A stretch of DNA of 14,366 bases from JABDKJ01 sp039028335 (GTDB lineage: Bacteria; Bacteroidota; Bacteroidia; Flavobacteriales_D; JABDKJ01), in the NCBI GenBank assembly GCA_039028335.1, contig JBCCIF010000082.1, positions 1-14,366 of the forward strand. Reading direction: 5' to 3'. The notes beneath the pieces were generated by a model, which was not told the DNA's origin, did no database searches, and worked only from the letters and a program-made list of their open reading frames with translations. Positions within the stretch are counted from its first letter, which is position 1. Every line of letters starts with the position of its first letter. A program made the translations under genes and the position numbers. Shown here in pieces: positions 14,366 through 14,366 of this stretch.

Positions 14366-14366
14366 C

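Noticed and set aside
14165..14366. Horizontal transfer of uvrA into the Bacteroidota genome
   Set aside because: Both genes are broken at the same point with no mobile-element or attachment sequence, which fits an assembly chimera better.

Overview
The window looks like a chromosomal contig of a Bacteroidota bacterium, probably of the Flavobacteriales. The signs are low-GC DNA, two proteins with the C-terminal type IX secretion (T9SS type A) sorting domain, TAnnTTTG-type promoter elements without Shine-Dalgarno sequences, and a Flavobacteriia-style mevalonate operon that includes the Bacteroidota-specific GYDIA-type GHMP kinase. The last ~200 bases do not belong to this picture. They are visibly GC-rich and encode, on the minus strand, an internal piece of a proteobacterial-looking UvrA fused directly to the 3' end of der, which suggests an assembly chimera.

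Layout: (1) 110-1006 (+) is a secreted T9SS-sorted protein of unknown function. It converges on a small hypothetical protein at 1071-1502 (-). (2) 1585-5872 (-) is a tightly overlapping four-gene mevalonate operon, transcribed in the order HMG-CoA reductase, GYDIA-family GHMP kinase (likely the phosphomevalonate kinase step), diphosphomevalonate decarboxylase, mevalonate kinase. Together these would convert HMG-CoA to isopentenyl diphosphate. A good promoter lies just upstream, with a perfect 7-bp inverted repeat in its spacer. (3) 6054-7316 (+) is an SGNH-hydrolase-like secreted protein with a PKD-like region and a T9SS sorting domain, cut by a single in-frame TAG codon. (4) 7313-12790 (-) is a six-gene tandem array of secreted paralogs of roughly 290-325 residues. 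Four of the five junctions are 4-nt ATGA overlaps, so the genes form one operon. Each has a signal peptide, a variable beta-rich N-terminal domain, and a ~95-residue C-terminal module resembling fibronectin type III that runs to the last residue. (5) 12889-14166 (+) is the essential GTPase Der, starting at TTG and divergent from the array, followed by the foreign uvrA fragment.

The mevalonate operon and der are housekeeping. The six-gene array is the part least explained by known families. Its C-terminal module is held almost constant at the protein level while the DNA has drifted at synonymous sites (14 synonymous against 1 amino-acid difference over the last 33 codons of two copies). It therefore looks like an old, selected, co-translated set of extracellular proteins rather than a recent duplication. 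No intergenic stretch exceeds 300 bases, and I saw no tRNA, rRNA, CRISPR array or insertion sequence.
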